The notes: generated by a model from the letters alone, not told the origin. Counted from the stretch's first letter, positions 51,143 to 60,688 are shown. The stretch: 64,000 nucleotides of DNA from an uncultured Mucilaginibacter sp. (GCF_937859865.1 NZ_CALMAT010000024.1:1-64000); one strand, 5' to 3'. Translations and numbers: made by a program.

Positions 51143-51224
51143 TAATGTGGCCCGGAGGCCCTCAGTTGGGCAACCGTAACTTTTTGCAGCTATACAACCA
51201 ATTACTAATTAACCTAACATTCAA

Positions 51225-54200
51225 ATGTATAAAAATTTTACTGCTTTTATTATAGGCAAGCAGCCCCGCTGCCTTTATAAACCGTTGCTTATCATGAAGC
51301 TAATTATGATCCTGCTTACCGCTACTGCTTTGCAAGTGGCTGCAGCAACTTATGCCCAGGAAGTTACATTCAGTTTTAAACAAGCCAAACTGAAAGAAGT
51401 CTTTGGTAAAATTCAGGCACAAACCAATTATGATATATTGTACAAGGCCGAAGATTTAAAGCTGGCCAAACTGGTAACCGTTAATCTAACAAACATGCCT
51501 TTGAGGCAAGCACTGGATATTTGTTTAAGCAAGCAGCCACTTACCTACTCCATTGAAAACACCACCATTTTAATTACACGCAAGCCTGTATTAACTGAGG
51601 GTAAAATAGCAGCAGTCATCCCCATCAGAGGCCGGGTAACAGATACGATAGGGCAGCCGCTACCAGGGGTAACCATACTGGAGAAAAACACACATAACGC
51701 AGCAGTTACTGATGCAAACGGTAACTTCTCTATAACTGTGGCTAATGAAAACGCAATACTTCAACTGAGCTTTATCGGGTTTGTAACACAAGAAATTCCC
51801 GTAACAGGCAGAACCTCCTTTGATATCAGGCTCCGGGAAAGCAAAACGGTATTAAATGAGGTAGTGGTGGTAGGTTATGGCACCCAAAACCGCCTCTCTT
51901 TAACTGGTGCGGTTGATCAGGTAACTTCAAAGGACATTGAAAATAAACCTGTTTTAAATCCGTTGCAAGCCTTGCAGGGAGAATCACCCAATTTAATTAT
52001 CCAGCAAACTAATTTTGAGCCTGGCAGCGGGGCTAATATTAATATCCGGGGGGTAAGTACCACAGGCGACAATTCACCCCTAATTGTTATTGATGGTATT
52101 ATCGGCGGCAATATTCAAACCCTAAACCCTAATGATATTGCCAGCGTATCTGTTTTAAAGGATGCCGGTGCGGCTGCAATTTACGGTTCAAGGGCTGCCA
52201 ACGGTGTTATTTTAGTAACTACTAAAGGCGGTAAATTAAACCAGGCACCTACGATCACCTTTAACAGTAGCTACGGCATACAACATGCTGATGTATTGCT
52301 GCATAAAGTAAATGGCTGGGACAATGCTTATTATAAAAATGAATCATTGGTGAACTCCGGCTTGCCGCCGGCTTATACCCCTGACCAAATTGCACAATTG
52401 CAGGCGCAGGGCAACGGCACCTGGGATGTGAACCATGTTTTGCACAATGCACCACTTTTATCTGAAAACGTTGCCATTACCGGTGGCGGCCCAACCAGTT
52501 CCTATTTTATTTCAGGTGGTTATCAGAACCAGTTGAGCAACATCATAGGCAATGGCGGTTCAGGTTCCAATTATGGTTATGATAAATATAACCTGCGTAT
52601 GAACCAAACTACCAATATTGGAAAGCTGCGGGTAAACATGATATTAAGTTATAACCGGAACGAAAGTAAATACAACACAGCGGGCGACAATAATATCTTT
52701 GCCGATGCCAATCGGGTGCCGTACAATTACAGTTGGCAGGATGCGCAGGGGCGCTACCTTACCAATCAAGTGGCTTCTGAATTTAATGTTTTGAATACCG
52801 TTCAAAATGGCGGCTATAACTTAAGCACTGGTGATGAATTTTTTGGTTCGCTAAATGCGCAATTTAACGTTACCAAAGACATCAAGCTGACTGGTATTAT
52901 CGGCGCAACAATTACTGACGCAGGCACATTCATCAGAAGGATACAGGTTTATGATTATCCATCCGGCACCTCAAATTCGGATAGGGCAGTTTTTAATAAC
53001 AACTTAAACAACCTATTTTTAACGCCGCAATTTTTAGCGGAGTATAACAAGCAGATACAGGACCATAAATTCAGGGTGCTTTTGGGCGTATCTAATGAAT
53101 CTTATACTTCAAAAGTCAGCCAGGTACAGCAACTCTATACCGATCCGCAACTGGGTACACCTACTACCGGTACTACACTTGATCCGAGTAACTCCTATAA
53201 CACTATCAGCAATACGCTTGAAACAAGTTTAGATTCATTTTTCGGCCGTGTAAATTATTCTTTTAAAGATCGGTATTTTATAGAGGGTAATTTCAGGGAG
53301 GATTGGTCATCTAAATTTGCAGCAGGCCACCGGGCGGCTTTTTTCCCGTCAGTAGCGGGTTCATGGCTAATTTCGGAAGAATCATTTATGAAATCTGTAG
53401 CCAACACAATTAATACTTTAAAATTTAGGGCTTCATACGGTACATTGGGCAACCAAAATGTAAACGCTTACCAATATCAAACCCGTTATTCCTCTTATCC
53501 TAATGCTTATGCGTTTAATAATTCGGCAGTTAGCGGAGCTGGTTATGCTTTAGGAAACTCAAATTTAACCTGGGAAAAAGCTACTACTTTAAATTTAGGT
53601 GTAGATGCCGGCTTTTTCAACAATAAATTGGTTGCATCTGTTGATTATTTTAATAAAACCACCAGCAATATTTTGGCCGGCCGCACTGATATTCCTGCAT
53701 TGTTTGGTGCCGGGTTACCCAATTATAATATTTCAAAGGTTGGGAACAAAGGCTGGGAAGCTATTGTAACTTACAATTTAAGAAGTAACTCGTCGGTTAC
53801 CCAGAGTTTCAGCTTAAATGTGGCCAACAACAGCAATAAACTTCTGGCTTTAAGTTATGGCTCAAACCAACAAATCCAGGGTTTAGGCGAATACTCTTTG
53901 CTGCGGCAGGTAGGCCAGCCCATTACCCAATATTATGGCTACAAGATTGCCGGTATATTTCAAACCACAGCCGAAGTTCAGGGTTCTGCCAAACCATCAG
54001 GCCTTAACCTTGCGCCCGGCGATTTGAAATATGTAGATCAGAACAAAGACGGTGTAATTGACCAAAAGGATATGGTTCCCCTCGGTAATCCTTTTCCTCA
54101 ATATACCTTTGGTTTTACCTACCGGTTAGCGGTTAAAGGGTTTGACCTGTCTGTATTTGTACAGGGAGTGGGCAAACGGACTGAATTTATCAGGGGCGAA

Positions 54201-54614
54201 CTGGTAGAACCTTTCCATTACAACTATGGCAACACCTTGTTCGAAAACCAAACCGACTTTTGGTCACCTTCCAATCCGGGAGCTAAATATCCTCGCCTTG
54301 CGGTAATTGGTTCTGACTCTAATACCAACAACTGGCGTGATGGATCGGATATTTATAGTTTTAATGCTGCTTATGCAAGGCTAAAAAATGTAAATATCGG
54401 TTATACGCTGCCCTCTGCCTTAACCAAACGGGTAGGCATTCAAAAACTGAGAATATCTTTAAGCGGCCAAAACCTGTACACTTTAACTAAACTAAAATTT
54501 ATAGACCCCGAAAACACTGAGTTTAACAATAATGTAAGCTTTACCAGCTCTAATAGCGGCCGCAGCTATCCGCTGCCTGTATTTTATGGAGCAGGTTTAG
54601 ATATAACTTTTTAG
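51225..54614 (+). CDS. SusC/RagA TonB-linked outer-membrane protein with STN domain
   Basis: STN-like VTFSFKQAKLKEVFGKIQAQTNYDILY, VVVVGYGTQNRLSLTGAVDQV, LKDAGAAAIYGSRAANGVILVTTK. Confidence 0.95.
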   Translation: MYKNFTAFIIGKQPRCLYKPLLIMKLIMILLTATALQVAAATYAQEVTFSFKQAKLKEVFGKIQAQTNYDILYKAEDLKLAKLVTVNLTNMPLRQALDICLSKQPLTYSIENTTILITRKPVLTEGKIAAVIPIRGRVTDTIGQPLPGVTILEKNTHNAAVTDANGNFSITVANENAILQLSFIGFVTQEIPVTGRTSFDIRLRESKTVLNEVVVVGYGTQNRLSLTGAVDQVTSKDIENKPVLNPLQALQGESPNLIIQQTNFEPGSGANINIRGVSTTGDNSPLIVIDGIIGGNIQTLNPNDIASVSVLKDAGAAAIYGSRAANGVILVTTKGGKLNQAPTITFNSSYGIQHADVLLHKVNGWDNAYYKNESLVNSGLPPAYTPDQIAQLQAQGNGTWDVNHVLHNAPLLSENVAITGGGPTSSYFISGGYQNQLSNIIGNGGSGSNYGYDKYNLRMNQTTNIGKLRVNMILSYNRNESKYNTAGDNNIFADANRVPYNYSWQDAQGRYLTNQVASEFNVLNTVQNGGYNLSTGDEFFGSLNAQFNVTKDIKLTGIIGATITDAGTFIRRIQVYDYPSGTSNSDRAVFNNNLNNLFLTPQFLAEYNKQIQDHKFRVLLGVSNESYTSKVSQVQQLYTDPQLGTPTTGTTLDPSNSYNTISNTLETSLDSFFGRVNYSFKDRYFIEGNFREDWSSKFAAGHRAAFFPSVAGSWLISEESFMKSVANTINTLKFRASYGTLGNQNVNAYQYQTRYSSYPNAYAFNNSAVSGAGYALGNSNLTWEKATTLNLGVDAGFFNNKLVASVDYFNKTTSNILAGRTDIPALFGAGLPNYNISKVGNKGWEAIVTYNLRSNSSVTQSFSLNVANNSNKLLALSYGSNQQIQGLGEYSLLRQVGQPITQYYGYKIAGIFQTTAEVQGSAKPSGLNLAPGDLKYVDQNKDGVIDQKDMVPLGNPFPQYTFGFTYRLAVKGFDLSVFVQGVGKRTEFIRGELVEPFHYNYGNTLFENQTDFWSPSNPGAKYPRLAVIGSDSNTNNWRDGSDIYSFNAAYARLKNVNIGYTLPSALTKRVGIQKLRISLSGQNLYTLTKLKFIDPENTEFNNNVSFTSSNSGRSYPLPVFYGAGLDITF

Positions 54615-54800
54615 GATCCCTTTAAATTTGTATTAAAAAATAACAATGCTTCTTTTACCACATAAAAATTTGTGTTTGTAGCCTCACCCCAACCCTCACC
54701 AACAGGAGAGGGAGCTGTAGAAAACATAGAAAGCCTCACTGATTTTTATATGGTAAAAGAAGCATCAAAAATATGCTGAACAAAATTTAAACCTGTTCTT
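54614..54800. repeat. Palindromic repeat copy 15 (core 54646-54765), loop carries a second inserted repeat
   Basis: ttaggatccctttaaatttg ... aatgcttcttttaccacataaaaatt ... gatttttatatggtaaaagaagcat ... aaatttaaacctgttctt. Confidence 0.92.
54681..54739. repeat. Nested short GC-rich repeat inside copy 15 loop
   Basis: gcctcaccccaaccctcaccaacaggagagggagctgtag...gcctcac; resembles dispersed ccctcacccc..ggagaggg repeats. Confidence 0.6.
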
Positions 54801-54820
54801 GATCATTAAAAAATATCAAA

Positions 54821-56464
54821 ATGAAATATTTTAAAAAATTACTTTTTCTAACATTGGCAGCTACTGTTGCCAGCAGTTGTAAAAAGCTCGATCTGGCTCC
54901 TACCAATACGTTTACAGAGTTGAACTTTTACACAACCAGCCTCAACGTTAACAACGCCCTGAACAACAATTACAGTGGTATGTACAATTCTGGCCTTTAT
55001 TTTTCCAATGATGCCATGTCTGATAATGCCTATGCACCGGGAGGCGGTCCAACAGGAAATGTAACTGCTGTTGCTTCCGGGTCATACAATTCTCAGTTGG
55101 ATAAATTTTTGAACGATTGGAACTTCCATTATTCAGGCATCAACTCATGCAACCTGTTTTTAGGCAATGTTGATCAAAATAAAACATTAGACGCAGCCAC
55201 TATTACAAGGATGAAAGCAGAGGTACGCTTTATCAGGGCATTTCATTACTTCTACCTGATGACCCATTGGGGCGATGTACCGCTAATTACGACGATAATT
55301 ACTGCTGATGAATCTAAAACACAATCTCGTGTAAGTAAAGCAACCGTGCTTAACTTTATTACCAGCGAACTGGAGGCTTGTGCTGCCGTACTGCCTTCAA
55401 AAGATCAATATTCATCTGCCGATAACGGCCGTATTACCAATGGAGCTGCTTTGGCGTTGGAAGCCCGCGTGCTGCTGTACCAGGGAAACCGGATGGCCGA
55501 TGTTGTAACCATTTGCGAAAAGCTGATGAACAACCCGGGCACTTACGGCAATTACGCATTGGTTAGCGATTATAACAGCTTGTTCAGCAATACCGCAGTA
55601 AATAAAAACAATACAGAAACCGTACTGGCACTACAATATCAGGGAGGGATCACAGGCAGGACCTGGGGTGATTATTATGATTTTGCCCCGATATCAGCAG
55701 GTGCCCGTGATAATGGCATGGCACCAACCCAGGAGCTGGTAAACGATTGCCTGATGCTAAATGGTAAACCTATTACTGACCCTACATCTGGCTACAACGA
55801 AAGTAACCCTTATATAAACCGCGACCCAAGGCTTACAGCTACTATTGTATATGATCAATATAAGTTTCTAAATCCCGACGGCACTACCCAAACCATTTAT
55901 ATTAAACCAGGCACCGATCCTAATTCTAACCGCCCGAACGAGTACAGGCCGGCTGTTGAATCCGTTTCTTCTACAGGTTATTACTGGCACAAGTATTTTG
56001 ATCCGAACCATTTGCCTGCTTTAGCTTCAGGCTTAAACCTGCACCTGATCCGTTGGGCAGAAGTATTACTGGATTATGCAGAAGCAGAAAACAGCCTGGG
56101 GCAAATGAATGCCACCGTTTGGAACAAAACAATCATACTGCTGCGCCAGCGTGCTGGCTTTACCGATGCCAATGCACTAAACTATCCCGGCAATGCGGAT
56201 ATGACCAACATCATCAGGAGGGAGCGCAGGGTAGAGCTTGCCATGGAAGGTATCCGTACTGAAGATATCAACCGTTGGAAGCTTTCTGAAATTGTATTGA
56301 ATGGCTATGCGCATGGTGCTAAATTTAGTGGCGATCCAACGGTAGATAACGGTTATATCAGGGCTCAATTACGCCATTTTGATCCAGCCAAAAATTATTT
56401 GTGGCCTATTCCTTATAACGATTTGCAGAAAGATGCCAGTCTCACCCAAAATCCGGGCTATTAA
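54821..56464 (+). CDS. RagB/SusD family nutrient-binding lipoprotein
   Basis: AEVRFIRAFHYFYLMTHWGDVPLIT, IRWAEVLLDYAEAENSLG, RRERRVELAMEGIRTEDINRWKL, LTQNPGY. Confidence 0.94.
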   Translation: MKYFKKLLFLTLAATVASSCKKLDLAPTNTFTELNFYTTSLNVNNALNNNYSGMYNSGLYFSNDAMSDNAYAPGGGPTGNVTAVASGSYNSQLDKFLNDWNFHYSGINSCNLFLGNVDQNKTLDAATITRMKAEVRFIRAFHYFYLMTHWGDVPLITTIITADESKTQSRVSKATVLNFITSELEACAAVLPSKDQYSSADNGRITNGAALALEARVLLYQGNRMADVVTICEKLMNNPGTYGNYALVSDYNSLFSNTAVNKNNTETVLALQYQGGITGRTWGDYYDFAPISAGARDNGMAPTQELVNDCLMLNGKPITDPTSGYNESNPYINRDPRLTATIVYDQYKFLNPDGTTQTIYIKPGTDPNSNRPNEYRPAVESVSSTGYYWHKYFDPNHLPALASGLNLHLIRWAEVLLDYAEAENSLGQMNATVWNKTIILLRQRAGFTDANALNYPGNADMTNIIRRERRVELAMEGIRTEDINRWKLSEIVLNGYAHGAKFSGDPTVDNGYIRAQLRHFDPAKNYLWPIPYNDLQKDASLTQNPGY

Positions 56465-56492
56465 TTTACCGATTAAAAATTTTTGAAATAAA

Positions 56493-57626
56493 ATGAGAAA
56501 AATATTCATGATAAGTATGATGCTCCTGTTTGGGGCTATTGCTTTTACCTCCTGTAAAAAAGATGTCCATGTGCTCGATGCCAATGTTGCACCTGTAAGC
56601 AAACTAAATTTACCCGCAGACCAGGCCAGTTTTAGTCTGGACCCTAAATCCAGTTCGGGTATTGTGTTTCAATGGGATGCCAGTTCAACCCAAGATCTGG
56701 TATTGTACGAAATAGCTTTTGATAAACCTACCGGTGATTTTAGCAACCCGATTTACAAGGTGCTTTCTAATGGCTCTGGCGTACAAACACAGGCAACCAT
56801 TTCTCAGAAATTATTGAACACGATAGCCTTTACGGCTGGGATAGCTTCTTCCAGCACCGGTACATTGAAATGGACAGTAATTGTTTCTAAAGTAGCCAAT
56901 AAGCAATTGAGCACAAGCAGCCGCATTATCCAGATCAACAGGCCTGCCGGTTTTGCTGTGCTGCCAGCCGCTTTGTACCTTACCGGAACGGCTACAGAAG
57001 CTGGTGCTGATGTTACCAAAGCAATCGCCATGAAAAAAGTAACGGATGGTGTTTTCGAACTATATACCTCACTGCAACCTGGCACTTATACGCTGGTAGA
57101 TAAAAACAGCGGAACGTCCACCGTTTATTCCGTACAAAATGGTACTTCTGTTCAATTGAACGGCAGTACCACCGTAACCGGGAATAAAGCTGTTTACCGG
57201 ATATCCATTGACCTCACTACCGCTTCCGCAACACTTACTCAAATCCTTTCTGTGGGTTTTTGGTCTGCGCCCTTAGGTAAAATTACGTTTATGCTGCCTT
57301 ATGTAGGAAACAGCCAGTGGGAAACCAATACGACCATCGTTATCCCGCAGCAATCCTACGGTTTGGATAGCCGCTACAAATATCAGTTTATGGTAGCAGA
57401 TGCCTCCGGGAAGCAATCATTAGAGTGGTACGGGAGCAAAAATCCAGACAATCCTGATCCGAACAGTACTACGCTTCCCTCTTACTTTTATATGTACCCT
57501 GTAGACAATTCACAATTTAATTATTGCTTTAAGCTGCTTCCGGCTACCAATAATAAAAATTGCACTGTCAATGTGAATTTTAGTCCGGCCATAGCTAACT
57601 ACAATAATACCGTTACCATAAAATAA
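56493..57626 (+). CDS. SusE-like outer-membrane lipoprotein
   Basis: LFGAIAFTSCKKDVHVLDANVAPVSKLNLPADQASFSLDPKSSSGIVFQWDAS; position after susD. Confidence 0.75.
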   Translation: MRKIFMISMMLLFGAIAFTSCKKDVHVLDANVAPVSKLNLPADQASFSLDPKSSSGIVFQWDASSTQDLVLYEIAFDKPTGDFSNPIYKVLSNGSGVQTQATISQKLLNTIAFTAGIASSSTGTLKWTVIVSKVANKQLSTSSRIIQINRPAGFAVLPAALYLTGTATEAGADVTKAIAMKKVTDGVFELYTSLQPGTYTLVDKNSGTSTVYSVQNGTSVQLNGSTTVTGNKAVYRISIDLTTASATLTQILSVGFWSAPLGKITFMLPYVGNSQWETNTTIVIPQQSYGLDSRYKYQFMVADASGKQSLEWYGSKNPDNPDPNSTTLPSYFYMYPVDNSQFNYCFKLLPATNNKNCTVNVNFSPAIANYNNTVTIK

Positions 57627-57632
57627 TCATTT

Positions 57633-57663
57633 AACGGGTTGCTGCTATAGGTAGCAACCCGTT
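57633..57663 (+). terminator. Terminator-like hairpin after susE-like gene
   Basis: aacgggttgct gctatagg tagcaacccgtt. Confidence 0.7.
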
Positions 57664-57679
57664 AACTTTAATTCGATTT

Positions 57680-57839
57680 TAGGGCCTGTTTAAATTTGGT
57701 TTAACCTATTTTCATGCTTCTTTTATCCCATTAAAACCTTGACCTTCTTATCCTTTTTAAAAATGAATGGTGCATAGCACTAATTTTTATAGGGTAAAAG
57801 AAGCATTGTCATTTTTTCAAACATAAATTTAAACAGGCT
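57680..57839. repeat. Palindromic repeat copy 16 (core 57714-57805), ends 3-4 nt before the GH76 start codon
   Basis: ttagggcctgtttaaatttgg ... atgcttcttttatcccattaaaa ... aatttttatagggtaaaagaagcatt ... aaatttaaacaggc. Confidence 0.94.
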
Positions 57840-57842
57840 TTT

Positions 57843-59024
57843 ATGAAAATCAATAATTTTAGTTGTCGGCTGGCCAGATATATGCTGTTAACTATAGCAA
57901 TTTTAAGCTCCTGCTCTAAAGGAAGCAATTCGCCAGCACCCATAAACCCTGGCACCGGTACTGGTGGTACAACCACACCTATAGCCAATGCGTATGCTGC
58001 CGTTGCAGATTCTATGCAGAATAAAACTTACAGCACTTACCTCTCGGCTAACGGGAATTATTACGTTCAAAACAATACCGGCAATACCAACTTCAACTAC
58101 TGGCCACAGGCGCATATGCTGGATGTGCTTACCGATGCTTACCTGCGTACCAAGAATACGGTATATCCGCAGCGCATGAAAGCTTTGCTAACCGGCTTAA
58201 AAGCCACCAATGGTGGTGTATATCCAAATGATTATTACGATGATATGGGCTGGATGGCCAATGCCTGTTTGCGGGCTTATGCGGCTACTAATGATGCCGA
58301 TTATTTGAATACAGCGCAAATTCTATACACCGATATAAAAACCGGTTCTAATACCAGCCAGGGCGGAGGCATTGCATGGCGCAAAACTCAGCTTAATTAT
58401 AAAAATTCCCCATCTACCACCAATGGCATTATCCTGGCTGCCCGTATGTACGAACTGCAAAACAACGTCAATGACCTGACTTTGGCCAAAAGTTTATATT
58501 CCTGGATGAAAGTTACTCTGGTAGATCCTGCAACAGGTGTAGTGTATGATGGCATTAACAGCAACGGGACAAACACTTTAGACAAAAATATTTACACCTA
58601 TAACCAAGGGGCTTTTATTGGGGCAGCCATAGAATTGTACAACGCAACCAAAGATCCAACTTATCTTGCCGATGCCGTGCTTACAGCAAACAATGCCATC
58701 ACAGATTCCCGTATAGTATCGGGCGGCGTGCTAAAAAGCGAAGGCCAGGGAGACGGCGGCCTGTTTAAAGGCATTGAGGTAAGGTACTTAACTGTGCTTA
58801 CAGAACTTTCTGGTTTAGACGCTGCAAATAGCACCAAATACGCAGCTTTTCTGCAAAATAATGTATTGTACTTATATAAGGTAGGTATTGCTAAACCAGC
58901 ATATCTGGCAGGGCCAGATTGGACGCAAAAGCCAACAGGGAGTGTTGACCTTACTACGCAGCTTAGTGGAATGATGATGATGGAAGCGGCAGCGAAACTA
59001 CAGGCAGAAGGAAAAATTCAATAA
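57843..59024 (+). CDS. GH76 family lipoprotein (alpha-1,6-mannanase-like)
   Basis: YPNDYYDDMGWMANACLRAYAATND catalytic DD motif, GGGIAWRKTQLNYKNSPSTTNGIILAARMY, YTYNQGAFIGAAIELY. Confidence 0.9.
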   Translation: MKINNFSCRLARYMLLTIAILSSCSKGSNSPAPINPGTGTGGTTTPIANAYAAVADSMQNKTYSTYLSANGNYYVQNNTGNTNFNYWPQAHMLDVLTDAYLRTKNTVYPQRMKALLTGLKATNGGVYPNDYYDDMGWMANACLRAYAATNDADYLNTAQILYTDIKTGSNTSQGGGIAWRKTQLNYKNSPSTTNGIILAARMYELQNNVNDLTLAKSLYSWMKVTLVDPATGVVYDGINSNGTNTLDKNIYTYNQGAFIGAAIELYNATKDPTYLADAVLTANNAITDSRIVSGGVLKSEGQGDGGLFKGIEVRYLTVLTELSGLDAANSTKYAAFLQNNVLYLYKVGIAKPAYLAGPDWTQKPTGSVDLTTQLSGMMMMEAAAKLQAEGKIQ

Positions 59025-59123
59025 ATTTCATTTTCACCCAAATTCCTGTCACAATTGTTTGTTTTCGATTAAAGCTGTTCGGTGCTTTTTAATTTTGGTA
59101 TTCTTCAAAATCATATTTGCTTT

Positions 59124-59303
59124 AAGGGCTGTTAAAATTTATACAAGGCTCTTTGGCATTCTCGGGTTTGATGCCAATGCTTCTTTTACACTATAAAAAT
59201 TGGTGCCTGCATCAATTTAAATAAAATCAAAAACCAAATATGTACCAATTTTTAGGTGGTAAAAGAAGTATTTAAACCCAATTGGGTAAATTTAAAAAGG
59301 CAC
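59124..59303. repeat. Palindromic repeat copy 17 (core 59177-59271)
   Basis: ttaagggctgttaaaattt ... aatgcttcttttacactataaaaattggtg ... taccaatttttaggtggtaaaagaagtat ... aaatttaaaaaggcac. Confidence 0.93.
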
Positions 59304-59310
59304 TTGTTGG

Positions 59311-59391
59311 GATGCTTCTTTTACGGTGTAAAAATCATTGGGTTTCCTTTTTTAAATTGATGAAACACCAATTTTTTAGCTTGCATTAATT
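59311..59391. repeat. Palindromic repeat copy 18, right arm partly deleted
   Basis: gatgcttcttttacggtgtaaaaatcattggg ... acaccaattttttagcttgcatt, compare copy 13. Confidence 0.7.
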
Positions 59392-59421
59392 AGGTTAATG
59401 CTGATCCTGATCAAATTGTGG

Positions 59422-59907
59422 CTAAGCCTTTTTGCCCAATGTCCATCCTTTTCGGATAGTTGGGGCAGATTTCGGGCCTGCAATCAAAGCATCTGTAATG
59501 GCGCCGGTTACAAAAGCATAAATCCCTTTATGGATTAAATCAATAGCTTGTTCATCTTTCGGCCAGGTCCAGGGCAAAGAACCGGCACCGGTTGCATTTT
59601 CCAGCGTTTGGTCGTTTAGTAAACGCAGGTTCATAAACAGGAACGAACCTACCGGGCCCCTGATCCCTTTTTCTGCCATCAAACCTCTGACTGCGCCCAG
59701 CAAAATCCCTTGCCCCCAGTGCATCGCCCAGTTCATTGCCTCATTATCGAGTTTGGTGGGAAGGCCAAGCAAGCGTTCTAAAGTATGGGCAGGCATATAA
59801 GAGTTTGGCCTTTTCGTAATCAATTGTTCCAGTTTTTCTGCCACGGTCATTGCGGCAACACCAGCTATTCCTGCTAAAACCCCTTGTAATGCTGCTTTAC
59901 TGTTCAT
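59422..59907 (-). CDS. Hypothetical protein with hydrophobic N-terminal segment
   Basis: ORF MNSKAALQGVLAGIAGVAAMTVAEKLEQLITKRPNSYMPAHTLERLLGLP..., good codon usage; no confident family. Confidence 0.6.
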   Translation of the reverse strand: MNSKAALQGVLAGIAGVAAMTVAEKLEQLITKRPNSYMPAHTLERLLGLPTKLDNEAMNWAMHWGQGILLGAVRGLMAEKGIRGPVGSFLFMNLRLLNDQTLENATGAGSLPWTWPKDEQAIDLIHKGIYAFVTGAITDALIAGPKSAPTIRKGWTLGKKA

Positions 59908-60049
59908 GGTTTTTTATCGTTTGAGTTAATATTTAACTACAGGTTTGGTGGGTTTTTGTTTATAACCATAACGTATTTTATTGATTTGTTATTTAGCAAT
60001 AGGGAATTTAAAAGGCAAAAAATTTTTACTTGTTTACCAACCCATAGTA

Positions 60050-60082
60050 AACTTGCCAATTTTTAGGTGGTAAAAGAAGCAT
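60050..60082. repeat. Half copy of the palindromic repeat (right arm)
   Basis: aacttgccaatttttaggtggtaaaagaagcat. Confidence 0.8.
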
Positions 60083-60264
60083 CGGAAACCAACAAATATT
60101 TATACAACCTCAACATCGCGTAAGCAAAAATTGATAAAACTTTAATTGCCGCCCGGCCGTATGCCGAAGAGTGAAAACGCCGGCGCAATGCTTTAAAACT
60201 TTTTGCACGATAATTATTTAAACCCGGCATTGCATTAAGAGGAAAAGGAAACAATCCATAAAAA

Positions 60265-60660
60265 ATGTATTTTTTAATTTATACCAGTTATGCTTTGCAG
60301 ACAAATGGGCAAGCTTTAAAAGCATTGTTGCAGCAAGCGCGCGAAAAGAACAAAAGACAGGCTGTTACCGGGATGCTGCTTTATCTGAACGGTATATTTA
60401 TCCAACTGATTGAAGGCGGACAAAAAGAGGTGCAGCAATTGTACCAAACCATCCGTAAAGACAACCGGCATAAAGAGGCCGTTGTTTTAAAGGAAGGCGC
60501 GATAGAAAAGCGTTATTTTACCGATTGGTCTATGGGTTTTAAAGCTGTTTCTGCAGAAGAACTGGCGCACGAGGAAGGCTATAAATGCCTGAATGGCCCG
60601 GGCCAGCCGGATATACAATCGGTACTTAAAGTTTTTGAATTGTTGGCTCCGGTAAATTAA
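60265..60660 (+). CDS. BLUF-domain blue-light photoreceptor
   Basis: IYTSYALQTNGQALKALLQQAREKNKRQAVTGMLLYLNGIFIQLIEGGQKEVQQLYQTIRKDNRHKEAVVL, DWSMGFK. Confidence 0.9.
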   Translation: MYFLIYTSYALQTNGQALKALLQQAREKNKRQAVTGMLLYLNGIFIQLIEGGQKEVQQLYQTIRKDNRHKEAVVLKEGAIEKRYFTDWSMGFKAVSAEELAHEEGYKCLNGPGQPDIQSVLKVFELLAPVN

Positions 60661-60688
60661 ATTCACCGTTGCGCAACTTGATGGAAAC

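Noticed and set aside
59311-60082. Gene 59422-59907 as a mobile cassette bounded by paired repeat arms
   Set aside because: The left copy has a degenerate right arm of its own, so the outer arms need not be partners; no recombinase or duplication supports a cassette.
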